Assembly: GCA_019245415.1 (NCBI GenBank)
Contig: JAFARO010000014.1
Span: 1 to 64,000 of the forward strand
From: Alphaproteobacteria bacterium
Lineage (GTDB): Bacteria > Pseudomonadota > Alphaproteobacteria > Micropepsales > Micropepsaceae
DNA length: 64,000 nt
Direction: 5' to 3'
In this document: one piece after another, positions 20,814 through 33,048 of the stretch
Layout: every line of letters starts with the position of its first letter
Position numbering within the stretch: position 1 is the first letter of the stretch
The notes under the pieces: model-generated
What the model was told of the DNA's origin: nothing
Seen by the model: only the letters and a program-made list of their open reading frames with translations
The model's database searches: none
Program-made: the position numbers and the translations under genes

Positions 20814-21413
20814 CTATTTGTTGTCGCCGGCGGAATCGCGCGCGCGATGAAGGTCTTTGCTCCAATCGACCGGACCGTGCTCGAACAGCTTCAACAGCAG
20901 ACCGAACTCCTCCGCGTTGCCCGATGCGAAATGCTCGTACATCGTGTCGAAATCGGGGCTTTCGCCATAGCCGACACCGGATTCGATCACCCTGGTCGTG
21001 CCGTTGCCCAAGTCCTGGAACTCGACCACCGTGCGGATCTTGTCGATCACGGCCTGCTTGAAGGGTCCGTTCTTGGGCGCATGCTCGTTGTGAAACACCA
21101 GCAGATGCTCGGGCACATAGGCGACGATGCGGTTGCGGATATTGTCCGCATCGCCGATCTTCGAAGCCGGCAGATAAGACGCCTCTATCATGCCGTCATT
21201 GCCGAGCGTGACATGCGCAACCGGAGCTGCCCAGCTTTCGAAACCCTTGTCGGTGGTGAAGGCCGCCCAAACATTCTTCACCGGGGCATTGACGATGCAT
21301 TCGAGCTGCTGGACGCGATGGCCGTCGGCATCGCGGAACGAGGTGTCCTTGATCTGCGCCGCCGCCGAACCACCCAGAAGCGCAGCGCCCAGCGCGATGA
21401 CGATGACTTTCAT
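20814..21413 (-). CDS. Exported SRPBCC/AHSA1-like protein
   Basis: A signal peptide (MKVIVIALGAALLGGSAAAQ) is followed by a START-like SRPBCC domain: RVQQLECIVNAPVKNVWAAF, then FESWAAPVAHVTLGNDG and RTVVEFQDLGNGTTRV. SRPBCC proteins bind hydrophobic ligands in a deep pocket; a secreted one may sense or carry a lipophilic compound. Its ATG overlaps the TetR stop codon by 4 bp (ATGA), so the two are coupled. Confidence 0.88.
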   Translation of the reverse strand: MKVIVIALGAALLGGSAAAQIKDTSFRDADGHRVQQLECIVNAPVKNVWAAFTTDKGFESWAAPVAHVTLGNDGMIEASYLPASKIGDADNIRNRIVAYVPEHLLVFHNEHAPKNGPFKQAVIDKIRTVVEFQDLGNGTTRVIESGVGYGESPDFDTMYEHFASGNAEEFGLLLKLFEHGPVDWSKDLHRARDSAGDNK

Positions 21414-22018
21414 GTCGTACCCCTTTGCTCTTTTGCCTGCCGTTCGAGCAGCGCGACGAAGTCGCGCAGCATGGCGACCGAACGGTCGAAGTCCTCGATG
21501 CGGCGCTGCGTGCGCGCCTGCATGACGCCGCCTTCCATGATGCTGAGCGTGAAGACGGCGAGCGCGCGCCGGTCCGTCGTGGCAGGCAAACGCGCGGACG
21601 CGTCGATGTAACAGCGCTCGATCGCGTCGACCCAGCCGTCGAAATTCGTCGCGATCGCCTGCCGCACGGGCGGATCGGGTTCGTGCAGTTCCAGCGCAAG
21701 ATTGCCGATCGGGCAGCCATAGCTGCATTCGCTTGCCACCAACGCCTCGCGGTAGCGCGCCAGCAATGCGAAGACGCGCGCGATGGGATCGGCAATCCCG
21801 CGCCAAGCGGGTTCCAGCAGCATCGGCGCGATGCCGTCGCGATAGCGCCGCAGCACTTCGAGCAACAGGTCCTGCTTGGTGTGGAAGAAGTGATAGAGGC
21901 TGCCGCTGTTGGCGCCGGCGGCCTTCAGGATGTCGGCAACGCTTGTCGACTCATAGCCCTTCTCCTGGAACAGCCGCATCGCGGTCATCACCAGTCGGTC
22001 CCTGGTATCCTCAGCCAT
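21410..22018 (-). CDS. TetR/AcrR-family transcriptional regulator
   Basis: A 202-residue regulator. The N-terminal helix-turn-helix spans about residues 8-55 (RDRLVMTAMRLFQEKGYEST, VADILKAAGANSGSLYHFF), and the C-terminal ligand domain has YGCPIGNLALELHE, typical of the TetR_C_33/YxaF-like type. It heads an operon with the SRPBCC and membrane protein genes and is divergent from the Gld-like ABC operon. A palindrome 13 bp before its start could be its operator, which would make it autoregulatory and possibly a regulator of the ABC genes. Confidence 0.93.
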   Translation of the reverse strand: MAEDTRDRLVMTAMRLFQEKGYESTSVADILKAAGANSGSLYHFFHTKQDLLLEVLRRYRDGIAPMLLEPAWRGIADPIARVFALLARYREALVASECSYGCPIGNLALELHEPDPPVRQAIATNFDGWVDAIERCYIDASARLPATTDRRALAVFTLSIMEGGVMQARTQRRIEDFDRSVAMLRDFVALLERQAKEQRGTT

Positions 22019-22031
22019 ATGATGAGCTTAG

Positions 22032-22047
22032 TTGAACGATCAATCAA
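22032..22047. promoter_or_regulatory. Candidate TetR operator palindrome
   Basis: TTGAACGATCAATCAA has the symmetric form TTGA-nn-GATC-nn-TCAA (12 of 16 positions symmetric). It sits 13 bp upstream of the tetR start and about 100 bp upstream of the ABC operon. Size and position suit a TetR-dimer site. No binding data. Confidence 0.5.
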
Positions 22048-22146
22048 GTCAAGAGCCTCACGGAAGCTTAACGCGCGCGATCCTTGCGGCGCCGGCCCGA
22101 TTTCTCTAAAGGACAGCGCCGCGGGGAACCCCAAAACCAACAATCC

Positions 22147-23106
22147 ATGATCGAAATCCAGGGACTGACCAAGCATTTCGGCCAGATCGCGGCTGTTTCC
22201 GACCTCAGCCTTTCCGTCGGCAAGGGCGAGGTCCTGGGCTTTTTGGGACCCAACGGCGCCGGCAAGTCCACCACCATGAAGATGATCACCGGCTATCTGG
22301 CGCCGACCGCCGGCCATGTGCGCGTCTGCGGTCATGACGTCGAGACGCAGACCATCGCCGCCCAGACCCAGATGGGGTACCTGCCGGAGGGCGCGCCGGC
22401 TTACGGCGACATGACCGCGCGGCAGTTCCTGCGCTTCATCGCCGAGATCCGCGGCTTCCGCGGCGAGGGAGCGAAAGAGGCGGTGGCACGCTCGATCGCC
22501 AGGACCGAACTCGTCGCCGTGCTCGACCAGCCGATCGAGACCCTGTCCAAGGGCTTCAAGCGCCGCGTGGGGCTCGCTCAGGCGATCCTGCACGATCCGC
22601 CGGTCTTGATCATGGACGAGCCGACCGACGGCCTCGATCCCAACCAGAAGTTCTCCGTGCGCAGCCTGTTGAAAGCGATGGCGCCGCAGAAGGCGATCAT
22701 CGTCTCGACCCATCTGCTCGAAGAGGTCGAGGCGATCTGCACGCGCGCCGTGATCATCGACAAGGGCGGCATCGTCGCCGACGGCAAGCCCGCCGAACTC
22801 CTGGCCCGCTCGCGCCACCACAACGCCGTCACCCTCGCGCTTCCCGCGGCGCAGGCGCAGGCGGCGATCGCAAAGATCAAGACTTTGCCGAACGTGGCGA
22901 GCGTCGAGCAATCGGGCAGCGATGACGGACTCGTCCAGATCACCGCGTTCCCGAAGAGCGGCGCCCTCCTGATCGAGGAGATCAGTGCGACGGCGGTGCG
23001 CGAACAGTGGGACGTGCGCGAGCTCTATGCCGAAGCCGGCCGCCTCGACGAAGTCTTCCGTGCCATCACCACCCATGACGCCCAGCGCGCCAAGGCGGCC
23101 GCATGA
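22147..23106 (+). CDS. ABC transporter ATP-binding protein, GldA-like
   Basis: A 319-residue ATPase. Walker A GPNGAGKST near residue 38, signature LSKGFKRRVGLAQ (Q-G/K-R variant LSKGFKRR), Walker B VLIMDEPTDGLDP and switch His in VSTHLLEEV are all present. The C-terminal 90 residues are the extension typical of the Gld/Nos/multidrug export subfamily. It begins a four-gene operon; its TGA overlaps the ATG of the permease gene (ATGA). Together with the next three genes it matches the widespread proteobacterial Gld-like ABC system whose substrate is unknown. Confidence 0.95.
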   Translation: MIEIQGLTKHFGQIAAVSDLSLSVGKGEVLGFLGPNGAGKSTTMKMITGYLAPTAGHVRVCGHDVETQTIAAQTQMGYLPEGAPAYGDMTARQFLRFIAEIRGFRGEGAKEAVARSIARTELVAVLDQPIETLSKGFKRRVGLAQAILHDPPVLIMDEPTDGLDPNQKFSVRSLLKAMAPQKAIIVSTHLLEEVEAICTRAVIIDKGGIVADGKPAELLARSRHHNAVTLALPAAQAQAAIAKIKTLPNVASVEQSGSDDGLVQITAFPKSGALLIEEISATAVREQWDVRELYAEAGRLDEVFRAITTHDAQRAKAAA

Positions 23107-23837
23107 ACCAGGTGTGGCCCATCTTCAAGCGCGAGTTCGCGGCCTATTTCGCGACGCCGCTCGCCTACGTCTTCATCGTGATCTTCTTGTTCGCGATGGG
23201 CGCGTTCACCTTCTACATCGGCCACTTCTATGAGAACGGGGTCGCCGATCTGGGAGTCTTCTTCGCCTATCACCCCTGGCTCTACCTCTTCCTGGTGCCG
23301 GCAATCGCAATGCGGCTATGGGCGGAAGAGCGCCGCACCGGCACGATGGAGCTGCTGCTGACGTTGCCGGCGCCGCTGTGGGCGAGCGTGCTAGGCAAGT
23401 ACCTCGCGGCGTGGGCCTTCACCGGCGTGGCGCTGCTGCTGACCTTCCCGATCTGGATCACCGTCAACTATCTCGGCAGCCCGGACAACGGCGTCATCCT
23501 CGCGGGCTATCTCGGCAGCTTCCTGATGGCGGGCGCCTATCTCGCCATCGGCACATGCATCTCGGCGACGACCAACAATCAGGTCATCGCCTTCGTCGTG
23601 ACGGTGGTGGTCTGCTTCCTGTTCACGATTTCGGGCGCGCCGCTGGTCATCGACTTCTTCCGCGCCTGGGCGCCGTTCACGCTGGTGAGCGCAATCTCGT
23701 CCTTCAGCTTCCTGACCCATTTCTCCGCAATCATGGCCGGCGTGATCGACTTGCGCGACATCTTGTTCTTCCTGTCGCTGATCGCCCTGTTCCTGGCCGC
23801 CAATGTCGTCGTTCTCGACCTCAAGAAGATGGGCTGA
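23103..23837 (+). CDS. ABC transporter permease, GldF-like
   Basis: A 244-residue permease of the ABC-2 type with six hydrophobic segments. The N-terminus VWPIFKREFAAYFATPLAYVF and the stretch ERRTGTMELLLTLPAPLWASVLGKYLA are typical of GldF/NosY-like permeases. It overlaps the ATPase gene by 4 bp and is followed after 4 bp by the GldG-like gene, so all three components should be made together in the inner membrane. Confidence 0.95.
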   Translation: MNQVWPIFKREFAAYFATPLAYVFIVIFLFAMGAFTFYIGHFYENGVADLGVFFAYHPWLYLFLVPAIAMRLWAEERRTGTMELLLTLPAPLWASVLGKYLAAWAFTGVALLLTFPIWITVNYLGSPDNGVILAGYLGSFLMAGAYLAIGTCISATTNNQVIAFVVTVVVCFLFTISGAPLVIDFFRAWAPFTLVSAISSFSFLTHFSAIMAGVIDLRDILFFLSLIALFLAANVVVLDLKKMG

Positions 23838-23841
23838 GCCG

Positions 23842-25701
23842 ATGAAGCCCGTTCCCCGCCGCACCTTCGCCCTCGTCGCGCTGGTTCTCGCCGCCGTGAT
23901 CTTCGTTGCGCTCAATATCGCCGCCGATACCGGTCTCACCGGCGCCAAGCTCGATCTGACCGCGAACGGCCAGTTCACCCTGTCCGAAGGCACGCGCCAC
24001 ATCGTCGCCAACCTCAAAGAGCCGGTGACGCTCAAGTTCTATTTCTCCAAGCAGGTGGCGGCCGAGTACGCCCAGACCGTCGCCTATGCGAAACGGGTGC
24101 GCGACCTGCTGGGCGAATATGCGTCGGCCAGCGGCGGCAAGGTGATCGTCCAGGAGATCGATCCCGAGCCGTTCACCGAGGCGGAAGACAAGGCGCAGGC
24201 CGAGGGGCTCACCGGTGCGCCCACCGATTCCGGCGACACGGTGTTTTTCGGTCTCGTCGGCACCAATCGCATCGACGGCAAGGAAGCGATCCCCTATTTC
24301 GCGCCCGAGCGCGAGCAATATCTCGAATATGACATCTCCTCGCTGATCTACCGCCTCTCGACTCCGAAAAAGACGATGATCGCGGTGCTCTCCAGCCTGC
24401 CGCTGGAATTCGGTCCCGGCGGGGTGCAGGCCATGATGCAGGGCCGCGGACAGCCCAATCTGACCTATCAGGAGCTGAGCCAGACCTACCAGACTCAGAT
24501 GCTGCGCGGGCCCTTCACCGAAATCCCCAAGGGCACGGACGTGCTGGTGATCGTGCATCCGCCGGCGCTCGAACCGGCGCAGATGCAGGCCATCGACCAG
24601 TTCGTGATCAAGGGCGGCCGCGCGCTCGTCTTCGTCGATCCCGATGCGGAGATGGCGGCGCAACAGAGCCCCAATCCCTATCAGCCGGCGCCGACGCCGC
24701 CCTCCTCCGATCTGCCGGCGCTCTTCAAGGCGTGGGGCGTGGGGTACGACCCGGCAAAAGTCGTGGGCGATCTCAAGCTTGCGCAGCGCGTGCAGACGCG
24801 CGATCCGATGAACCCGACAGCGCTCTATCCGATCTGGCTGCATGAGGGTCCGGACAATTTCGACAACAAGGACCCGGTGAGCGCCAATCTGCAGTCGCTC
24901 AATCTGGCCAGCGTGGGCGCGCTGCACCCCCTGAAGGGTGCCACGACCAGCTTCCTTCCGCTGGTACGCTCTTCCGACCAGGCGAGCCTGCTCGACGCCG
25001 GCATGATCCGCACGACCCAGGATCCGCAGGCGCTGATGGGCGAGGTCCAGCCCACGGGCGAGAAATTCGTCATCGCCGCGCGCATCACCGGCCCGGCCAG
25101 GAGCGCCTTCCCGCAGACGGCCGCCGTGAAGAGCGGCAACGTCAATCTGATCGTCATGGCCGACAGCGACATCTTCGACGACCGCTTCTGGGTCCATATC
25201 CAGTCGCTGATGGGCAAGAAGATCGCCGCGCCTTTCGCCGACAACGCGGCGTTCGTGCTCAACGCGGTCGAGAACCTGTCGGGCTCCAGCGATCTTATCA
25301 GCCTGCGCACGCGCGAGACGGCCCAGCGTCCGTTCACTGTCGTGCGCGACCTGCAGGCGCGCGCGGAAAAGGATTTCCAGGCGCAGGAAAAGCAGCTTCA
25401 GCAGCACCTCAGCGACACGCAGCAGCGCCTGCACGAATTGCAGCAGGGCGGCGAAGCGCAGTCGGGCAATGTCGGCCTCAGTGCCGCGCAGCAGGCCGAG
25501 GTCGAGCGCTTCCGCCGCGACCTGGTGCAGACGCGCACCAAGCTGCGCGACGTGCAGCACAATCTGCGCAAGGACATCGACGCGCTGGGCGCATGGCTCG
25601 CTTTCGTGAACATCGCGCTGGTGCCGATCCTCGTCGCGGTGTTCGCCATTGGGCTCGCGGCGATGCGCCGACGCCGCCGCGTGCAGGCGCTGGGGCTTTA
25701 A
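23842..25701 (+). CDS. GldG-like ABC transport auxiliary protein
   Basis: A 619-residue protein anchored by an N-terminal TM helix (RTFALVALVLAAVIFVALNI) and a C-terminal TM helix near residue 595 (AWLAFVNIALVPILVAVFAI) followed by a basic tail. Between them is the GldG_N/DUF4350-like periplasmic domain (LDLTANGQFTLSEGTRHIV; DVLVIVHPPALEPAQMQAID, then VFVDPDAEM). A Gln/Glu-rich coiled coil lies at about residues 510-585. It is thought to work with the permease in this family; in Bacteroidetes the homologous genes serve gliding. There is no other gliding gene here, so a different export role is likely. Confidence 0.93.
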   Translation: MKPVPRRTFALVALVLAAVIFVALNIAADTGLTGAKLDLTANGQFTLSEGTRHIVANLKEPVTLKFYFSKQVAAEYAQTVAYAKRVRDLLGEYASASGGKVIVQEIDPEPFTEAEDKAQAEGLTGAPTDSGDTVFFGLVGTNRIDGKEAIPYFAPEREQYLEYDISSLIYRLSTPKKTMIAVLSSLPLEFGPGGVQAMMQGRGQPNLTYQELSQTYQTQMLRGPFTEIPKGTDVLVIVHPPALEPAQMQAIDQFVIKGGRALVFVDPDAEMAAQQSPNPYQPAPTPPSSDLPALFKAWGVGYDPAKVVGDLKLAQRVQTRDPMNPTALYPIWLHEGPDNFDNKDPVSANLQSLNLASVGALHPLKGATTSFLPLVRSSDQASLLDAGMIRTTQDPQALMGEVQPTGEKFVIAARITGPARSAFPQTAAVKSGNVNLIVMADSDIFDDRFWVHIQSLMGKKIAAPFADNAAFVLNAVENLSGSSDLISLRTRETAQRPFTVVRDLQARAEKDFQAQEKQLQQHLSDTQQRLHELQQGGEAQSGNVGLSAAQQAEVERFRRDLVQTRTKLRDVQHNLRKDIDALGAWLAFVNIALVPILVAVFAIGLAAMRRRRRVQALGL

Positions 25702-25703
25702 GA

Positions 25704-26798
25704 ATGAACGTGACGCTCGCCGATCCGCGCCGCCGCACCCTCGCCGTCTTGGCAGGGACTGCGCTTGTCTTCATTCTGCTCGCCGCACTGGCCCTTTGGC
25801 GCCAGGCCGCCGAGCTGGCTCCGCCGCGCGGCGGGGACGCATTCCTCCCGGAGCTCGCCGACCACGAGCGCGAGGCGGCGCGAATCCATTTCGCCTCGAA
25901 GAAGGGCAGCTTCGACGTCGTCTTCCGACCCAACCACGCCGGCGCGTCGGCCTGGGTGATACCGCAGAAGGGCGATTATCCCGCCGCGTTCCCCGAAGTG
26001 AACAAGACGCTGCTCAATCTCGCCAACCTCAAGGCGATCGAGCCCAAGACCGCGCAGCCGGAGTGGTTCCGCTATGTCGATCTCGATGCGCCGCCGAAGG
26101 GCGCCGGCACCGAGATCACCGTCAAAGACGAGAAGGGCCGCACGCTCGCCTCGCTGATCGTGGGCAAGAGCGAGGAAATCGGCGATGCCGGCGGCGCAAC
26201 CGGATTGTTCGTCCGGCGCCCGGGCGAGAACCAAAGCTGGCTGGTGCGCTCCGAATCCGGGTTCCAGACCGATGTGAACGGCTGGCTTGACAAGACGGCG
26301 CTCGATCTCGATCCGACACGGATCCAGTCGACGATCGTGACCGCCGCGGACGGCAGCTCCTACGAGCTGGTGCGCGACGCCAAGACCGACGCGCATTTCA
26401 AGCTGGCCGCGATGCCGGCCGGCCGCACCCTGTCCAACGAGGGCGCCCCCGACAGCCCGGCCGATGCGCTCAGCGGTTTCAGCTTCGAGGACGCCAAGCC
26501 CGCCGGGCGCGTGGATTTCAGCCACGCCGCCCATATCAGGACCCGCACCTTCGACGGCCTGCAGATCGACGCGGCCGTCGCCAAGATCGGGACCGAATAT
26601 TGGGTGAGCCTGGAAGCGGCCAATGTCGGCAACAGCCCCAGCGTCGCCAAGGAGGCCCGCGACATCAACGCGCGCGCCGCCGGCTGGGCGTACAAACTCG
26701 CCGACTACAAGGGCGCGCAGTTCACAACGCCGCTCGAATCGCTGCTCGCGCCCAAGGGTGGCGCGAAGCCTGCGGCCACGCCGGTCCCCGAGCAATAG
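25704..26798 (+). CDS. DUF4340-domain protein of the Gld-like ABC operon
   Basis: A 364-residue protein with one N-terminal TM helix (LAVLAGTALVFILLAALALW) and a large periplasmic part with repeated beta-rich DUF4340 units (SFDVVFRPNHAGASAWVIPQ; EITVKDEKGRTLASLIVGK; NQSWLVRSESGFQTDVNGWL). DUF4340 genes regularly follow GldG-like genes in proteobacteria. Starts 2 bp after the previous stop. Probably a periplasmic adaptor of the ABC system. Confidence 0.9.
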   Translation: MNVTLADPRRRTLAVLAGTALVFILLAALALWRQAAELAPPRGGDAFLPELADHEREAARIHFASKKGSFDVVFRPNHAGASAWVIPQKGDYPAAFPEVNKTLLNLANLKAIEPKTAQPEWFRYVDLDAPPKGAGTEITVKDEKGRTLASLIVGKSEEIGDAGGATGLFVRRPGENQSWLVRSESGFQTDVNGWLDKTALDLDPTRIQSTIVTAADGSSYELVRDAKTDAHFKLAAMPAGRTLSNEGAPDSPADALSGFSFEDAKPAGRVDFSHAAHIRTRTFDGLQIDAAVAKIGTEYWVSLEAANVGNSPSVAKEARDINARAAGWAYKLADYKGAQFTTPLESLLAPKGGAKPAATPVPEQ

Positions 26799-26837
26799 TC
26801 GACAATCCTCGCGCGCCGGGCTAGGTGCTTGAGCGCG

Positions 26838-27878
26838 ATGGCCGACGACATCTTCCTGCGCGATCTCTGGTACATGGCCGCACAAGGCGCGAGCGTGAAG
26901 CGCGGCGCCATGCGGCGCACGATGCTGCTGGGCGAGCCGGTCCTTCTCGGCCGCACCAAAGCCGGAGAAGTCTTCGCGCTGCGCGACATTTGTCCGCATC
27001 GCGGCGTGCCGCTGTCGGCCGGGCGCATCATGGACGATGCAACCGTCGAGTGCCCCTATCACGGCTGGCGTTTCAAGACCGAAGGGCAATGCGCGCTGAT
27101 CCCCTCGCTGGTCGGCGGCGAGGCCATCGACGCCGCCAACATCCGCGTGCGCAGCTATCCCGTGCGCGAGCAGGACGGCCTCGTCTGGGTCTACATGGCC
27201 GCGGCGGGCCACGAGAGCGCGATCCCCAACGCCGATCCGCCGCGCGTGCCGGTTCCGCACGCCGTTCCGCGCTGGTCGGTGAGCCAGACTTTCGCCTGCG
27301 CCATCGACCATGCCGTCATCGGGCTGATGGACCCGGCGCACGCGCCCTATGTCCACGGCCGCTGGTGGTGGCGGGTCAAGCCGCGCGTCAAGGAGAAGCG
27401 CTACGCGCCGCTGCCGATGGGCTTCGTCATGCTGCGCCACGCGCCGACCAAGACCGCCTACAAGTTGCTCGGCGGCGACGTCTCGACCGAGATCACGTTC
27501 GAGCTGCCCTCCATCCGCTTCGAGAACATCACCGGCACCTTGTTCCGCCGGCCCCTCGCAGTGACGGGACTGACCGCCTGCACGCCCATCGACGCCCAGA
27601 CCACGCAGGTGACGCAGATTTTCTATTGGCCGCGCTGGCTCGGATTCATCAGGGCGTTCTTCTGGGCGATGGGCCCGACATTCCTCAGCGACGACCGGCG
27701 CATGGTCGAACTGCAGCGCGAGGGACTGAAGTTCGATCCCCGCCTGATGCTGATCCAGGACGCCGACGTGCCTGCGATGTGGTACCACCGGCTGAAGAAG
27801 GCCTGGGCCGAGCACACCGAAACCGGGACGCCCTTCGTCAACCCGATCAGCGAGCGGACGCTGAGGTGGAGGAGTTGA
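26838..27878 (+). CDS. Rieske non-haem iron oxygenase, alpha subunit
   Basis: About 346 residues. The Rieske [2Fe-2S] site is shown by CPHRGVPLSAG and CPYHGWRF (C-x-H and C-x2-H). The mononuclear iron site lies near residue 165: LMDPAHAPYVH gives the His ligands spaced by four residues. The family adds oxygen to aromatic or other hydrophobic substrates and needs a reductase and ferredoxin; none is adjacent, although a ferredoxin/reductase pair occurs at 52.9-54.4 kb. ATG at 26838 is preferred; a TTG at 26829 would add three residues. Confidence 0.93.
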   Translation: MADDIFLRDLWYMAAQGASVKRGAMRRTMLLGEPVLLGRTKAGEVFALRDICPHRGVPLSAGRIMDDATVECPYHGWRFKTEGQCALIPSLVGGEAIDAANIRVRSYPVREQDGLVWVYMAAAGHESAIPNADPPRVPVPHAVPRWSVSQTFACAIDHAVIGLMDPAHAPYVHGRWWWRVKPRVKEKRYAPLPMGFVMLRHAPTKTAYKLLGGDVSTEITFELPSIRFENITGTLFRRPLAVTGLTACTPIDAQTTQVTQIFYWPRWLGFIRAFFWAMGPTFLSDDRRMVELQREGLKFDPRLMLIQDADVPAMWYHRLKKAWAEHTETGTPFVNPISERTLRWRS

Positions 27879-27880
27879 TG

Positions 27881-28252
27881 ATGGGGCTGCTCCAACTACT
27901 CTCCGCGGCAGGTATAGGTGGCATCATCGGAAGCTTGCTGACCACCTTTGCGCAAGCTTGATTTGCCCGGAGATCGTACTTGGAAAATCGAAATTTTCAG
28001 GAGAAGAAAGAGGCCTACGTAGGCTTCCTGGAAGCGCTGCATAGATCGGAAGTCGAGGGTACACCCGAAGCATCACTCCGTGCAGGCCATTGGCAAAATC
28101 GAAGCGAACTGGTCGCACCGCAATCAGTGCGTTCGTTGATAGCGCGAATCATCGAGACAAATCCGATCGCTGGAAAAACACATCCGGATCGACCGGCAGT
28201 CATTGCTGATTTGAAAGCAGCGATGCGGAGCGACTTGGGCGTTCAACCATAA
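27881..28252 (+). pseudogene. Conserved-looking ORF interrupted by a single in-frame TGA
   Basis: One frame runs from ATG 27881 (or 27878) to TAA 28252, broken only by TGA at 27959-27961. Before it lies a hydrophobic segment MGLLQLLSAAGIGGIIGSLL followed by TTFAQA. After it the frame continues FARRSYLENRNFQEKKEAYV and on to MRSDLGVQP, a soluble helical domain. I recall small membrane-anchored proteins of this plan with Trp right after QA, so TGA probably replaces TGG. It is either a recent pseudogene, a strain polymorphism or a sequence error; reinitiation at TTG 27980 could still make the soluble part. GC is lower than in the neighbours, and its ATG overlaps or abuts the Rieske stop. Confidence 0.7.
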
Positions 28253-28278
28253 ATTCTCCTGCAGTGTACGCAAAGAAT

Positions 28279-28397
28279 CCTCCCCCGTTTACGGGGGAGG
28301 TGCCGAGCGAAGCGAGGCGGAGGGGGGAGACACAAGCGATTCCCCCCTCCGTCTCGGCGCTGCCGCGCCGAGCCACCTCCCCCGTAAACGGGGGAGG
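28279..28397. repeat. Family A palindromic repeat, copy 1
   Basis: Outer arms CCTCCCCCGTTTACGGGGGA and its mirror at the 3' end; inside, GTGCCGAGCGAAGCGAGGCG pairs with the CTCGGCGCTGCCGCGCCGAG side, and CGGAGGGGGGA with TCCCCCCTCCG. It has no coding capacity and lies between the interrupted ORF and carB. Three more copies occur in the window. Confidence 0.9.
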
Positions 28398-28538
28398 ATA
28401 TTCCTTTGAGCATTCTGAAATAGAGCAGGATTATCCGTTGCCCTCCCCGCCTATCCGCGTTAGAGCATCCTCTTAACCTGCAATCCGGCCGCCTCGAAGC
28501 GCACTTCCGCGCCGGGCCGTTTGCGCGCGCGAGTGACG

Positions 28539-31886
<3,348 letters not shown>

Positions 31887-31991
31887 GTTGCCGGGGAAGG
31901 GCGATTAGGCAAGCAAAGCGGCGCTCCGCCCCGGCCCGAGACCCCCAAGGCCGGACGGAACGCTTTTGCTTCACCAGGATTTAAACCGACC

Positions 31992-32465
31992 ATGGAACGC
32001 ATCCCAATGACCGCCGCGGGCTACAAGGCCCTGGAGCAAGAGGTCAACCAGCTGAAATCCGTCGAGCGTCCGGCCATCATCCGGATGATCTCCGAGGCGC
32101 GCGCGCATGGCGACCTCTCCGAGAACGCCGAGTACCACGCGGCCAAGGAGCGCCAGGCTTTCGTCGAAGGCCGGGTGATCGAGCTCGAAGACCTCATCGG
32201 CCGCGCCGAGGTGATCGACGTCTCGCGCCTGTCCGGCTCGACGGTCAAGTTCGGCGCGACCGTGACCCTGGTCGACGAGGACACCCGCCAGAAACGCAAA
32301 TACCAGATCGTCGGCGACCACGAATCCGACGCCCGCAGCGGCAAGATCTCGATCTCCTCGCCGATCGCGCGCGCCCTGATCGGCAAAGGCAAAGGCGACA
32401 GCGTCGAAGTCGCCGCCCCCGCCGGCGCCAAAGCCTACGAGATTTTGAAGGTGGAGTTCGTTTGA
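31992..32465 (+). CDS. greA: Transcription elongation factor GreA
   Basis: A 157-residue factor that rescues backtracked RNA polymerase by stimulating transcript cleavage. The N-terminal coiled coil carries the acidic tip [17 protein letters not shown], and the C-terminal FKBP-like domain has [20 protein letters not shown] and [14 protein letters not shown]. Complete. A carB-greA order is common in alphaproteobacteria. A family A repeat starts 10 bp after the stop and may fold at the 3' end of the mRNA. Confidence 0.98.
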   Translation: MERIPMTAAGYKALEQEVNQLKSVERPAIIRMISEARAHGDLSENAEYHAAKERQAFVEGRVIELEDLIGRAEVIDVSRLSGSTVKFGATVTLVDEDTRQKRKYQIVGDHESDARSGKISISSPIARALIGKGKGDSVEVAAPAGAKAYEILKVEFV

Positions 32466-32474
32466 TTGACTTAT

Positions 32475-32590
32475 CCTCCCCCGTTTACGGGGGAGGTGCC
32501 GAGCGAGCACTTCGCGAGCGAGGCGGAGGGGGCGCGTCGCTTGCTCCCCCCTCCGGCGCTTCGCGCCACCTCCCCCGCAAGCGGGGGAGG
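32475..32590. repeat. Family A palindromic repeat, copy 2
   Basis: Begins CCTCCCCCGTTTACGGGGGA and ends CCTCCCCCGCAAGCGGGGGA followed by GG. Compared with copy 1 it carries an extra CACTTCGCGAGCGA block in the left arm, as copy 4 does. It follows greA directly. Confidence 0.9.
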
Positions 32591-32592
32591 AT

Positions 32593-33048
32593 TAAGTCAA
32601 ACAGCCCAAAAGCGGATGCCCCCGCGCGGCGCTCCTGAATTCCCACCACGTTCGAGGCGACCCGCTTCAGAGTCCTCGGAGCTCCAGCAGCGGACCGCGC
32701 CCGCACTCAAGCGGAGCAGCACCGGCACCTTGCTCGTCCCTCGGAGTGTGCCGGGATCCGGGAGCTTCGCTCGGGCAACGGCCAAGTGCCGCGCTCCATG
32801 CTTGCTCCCTTCCCGGTCGCGGATGCGCACATGAGGCACCCTCGTCCTGTATGTCGTCCCTGTGCTGACGGTTTGTGGCCCCGAGGCCTGTCGCAGCCCA
32901 CTCCCTCGAGTTCGGGAACGAAGTAGGTACGCCAAAATCCCGTTTCAAGACCCTAGGGAGAAAATATTTTCTGACAGACCGTCAGTTGTAGCATTGGATT
33001 TCGCTGTGAAAATTGCACACTGCACGTTGGTTTGTGGGCGGCAGAGCC
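32593..33048. other. 456-bp stretch without a supported gene
   Basis: The first 340 bp are GC-rich. A 112-codon minus-strand frame (32597-32935) exists, but its product is Arg/Gly/Ser-rich and unlike any family I know, so I do not call it. From about 32935 composition becomes AT-richer. CTGAC-AGACC-GTCAG (32971-32985) is a perfect short inverted repeat just after AAAATATTTT and could be an operator or promoter element for the lipoprotein gene at 33049. Confidence 0.5.

Noticed and set aside
25698-27815. A 705-codon open frame on the minus strand
   Set aside because: Antisense to the DUF4340 and Rieske genes, whose motifs are intact on the plus strand.
32597-32935. 112-codon minus-strand gene
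   Set aside because: Biased composition, no ribosome site, no resemblance to a protein family. Kept only as an unexplained stretch.
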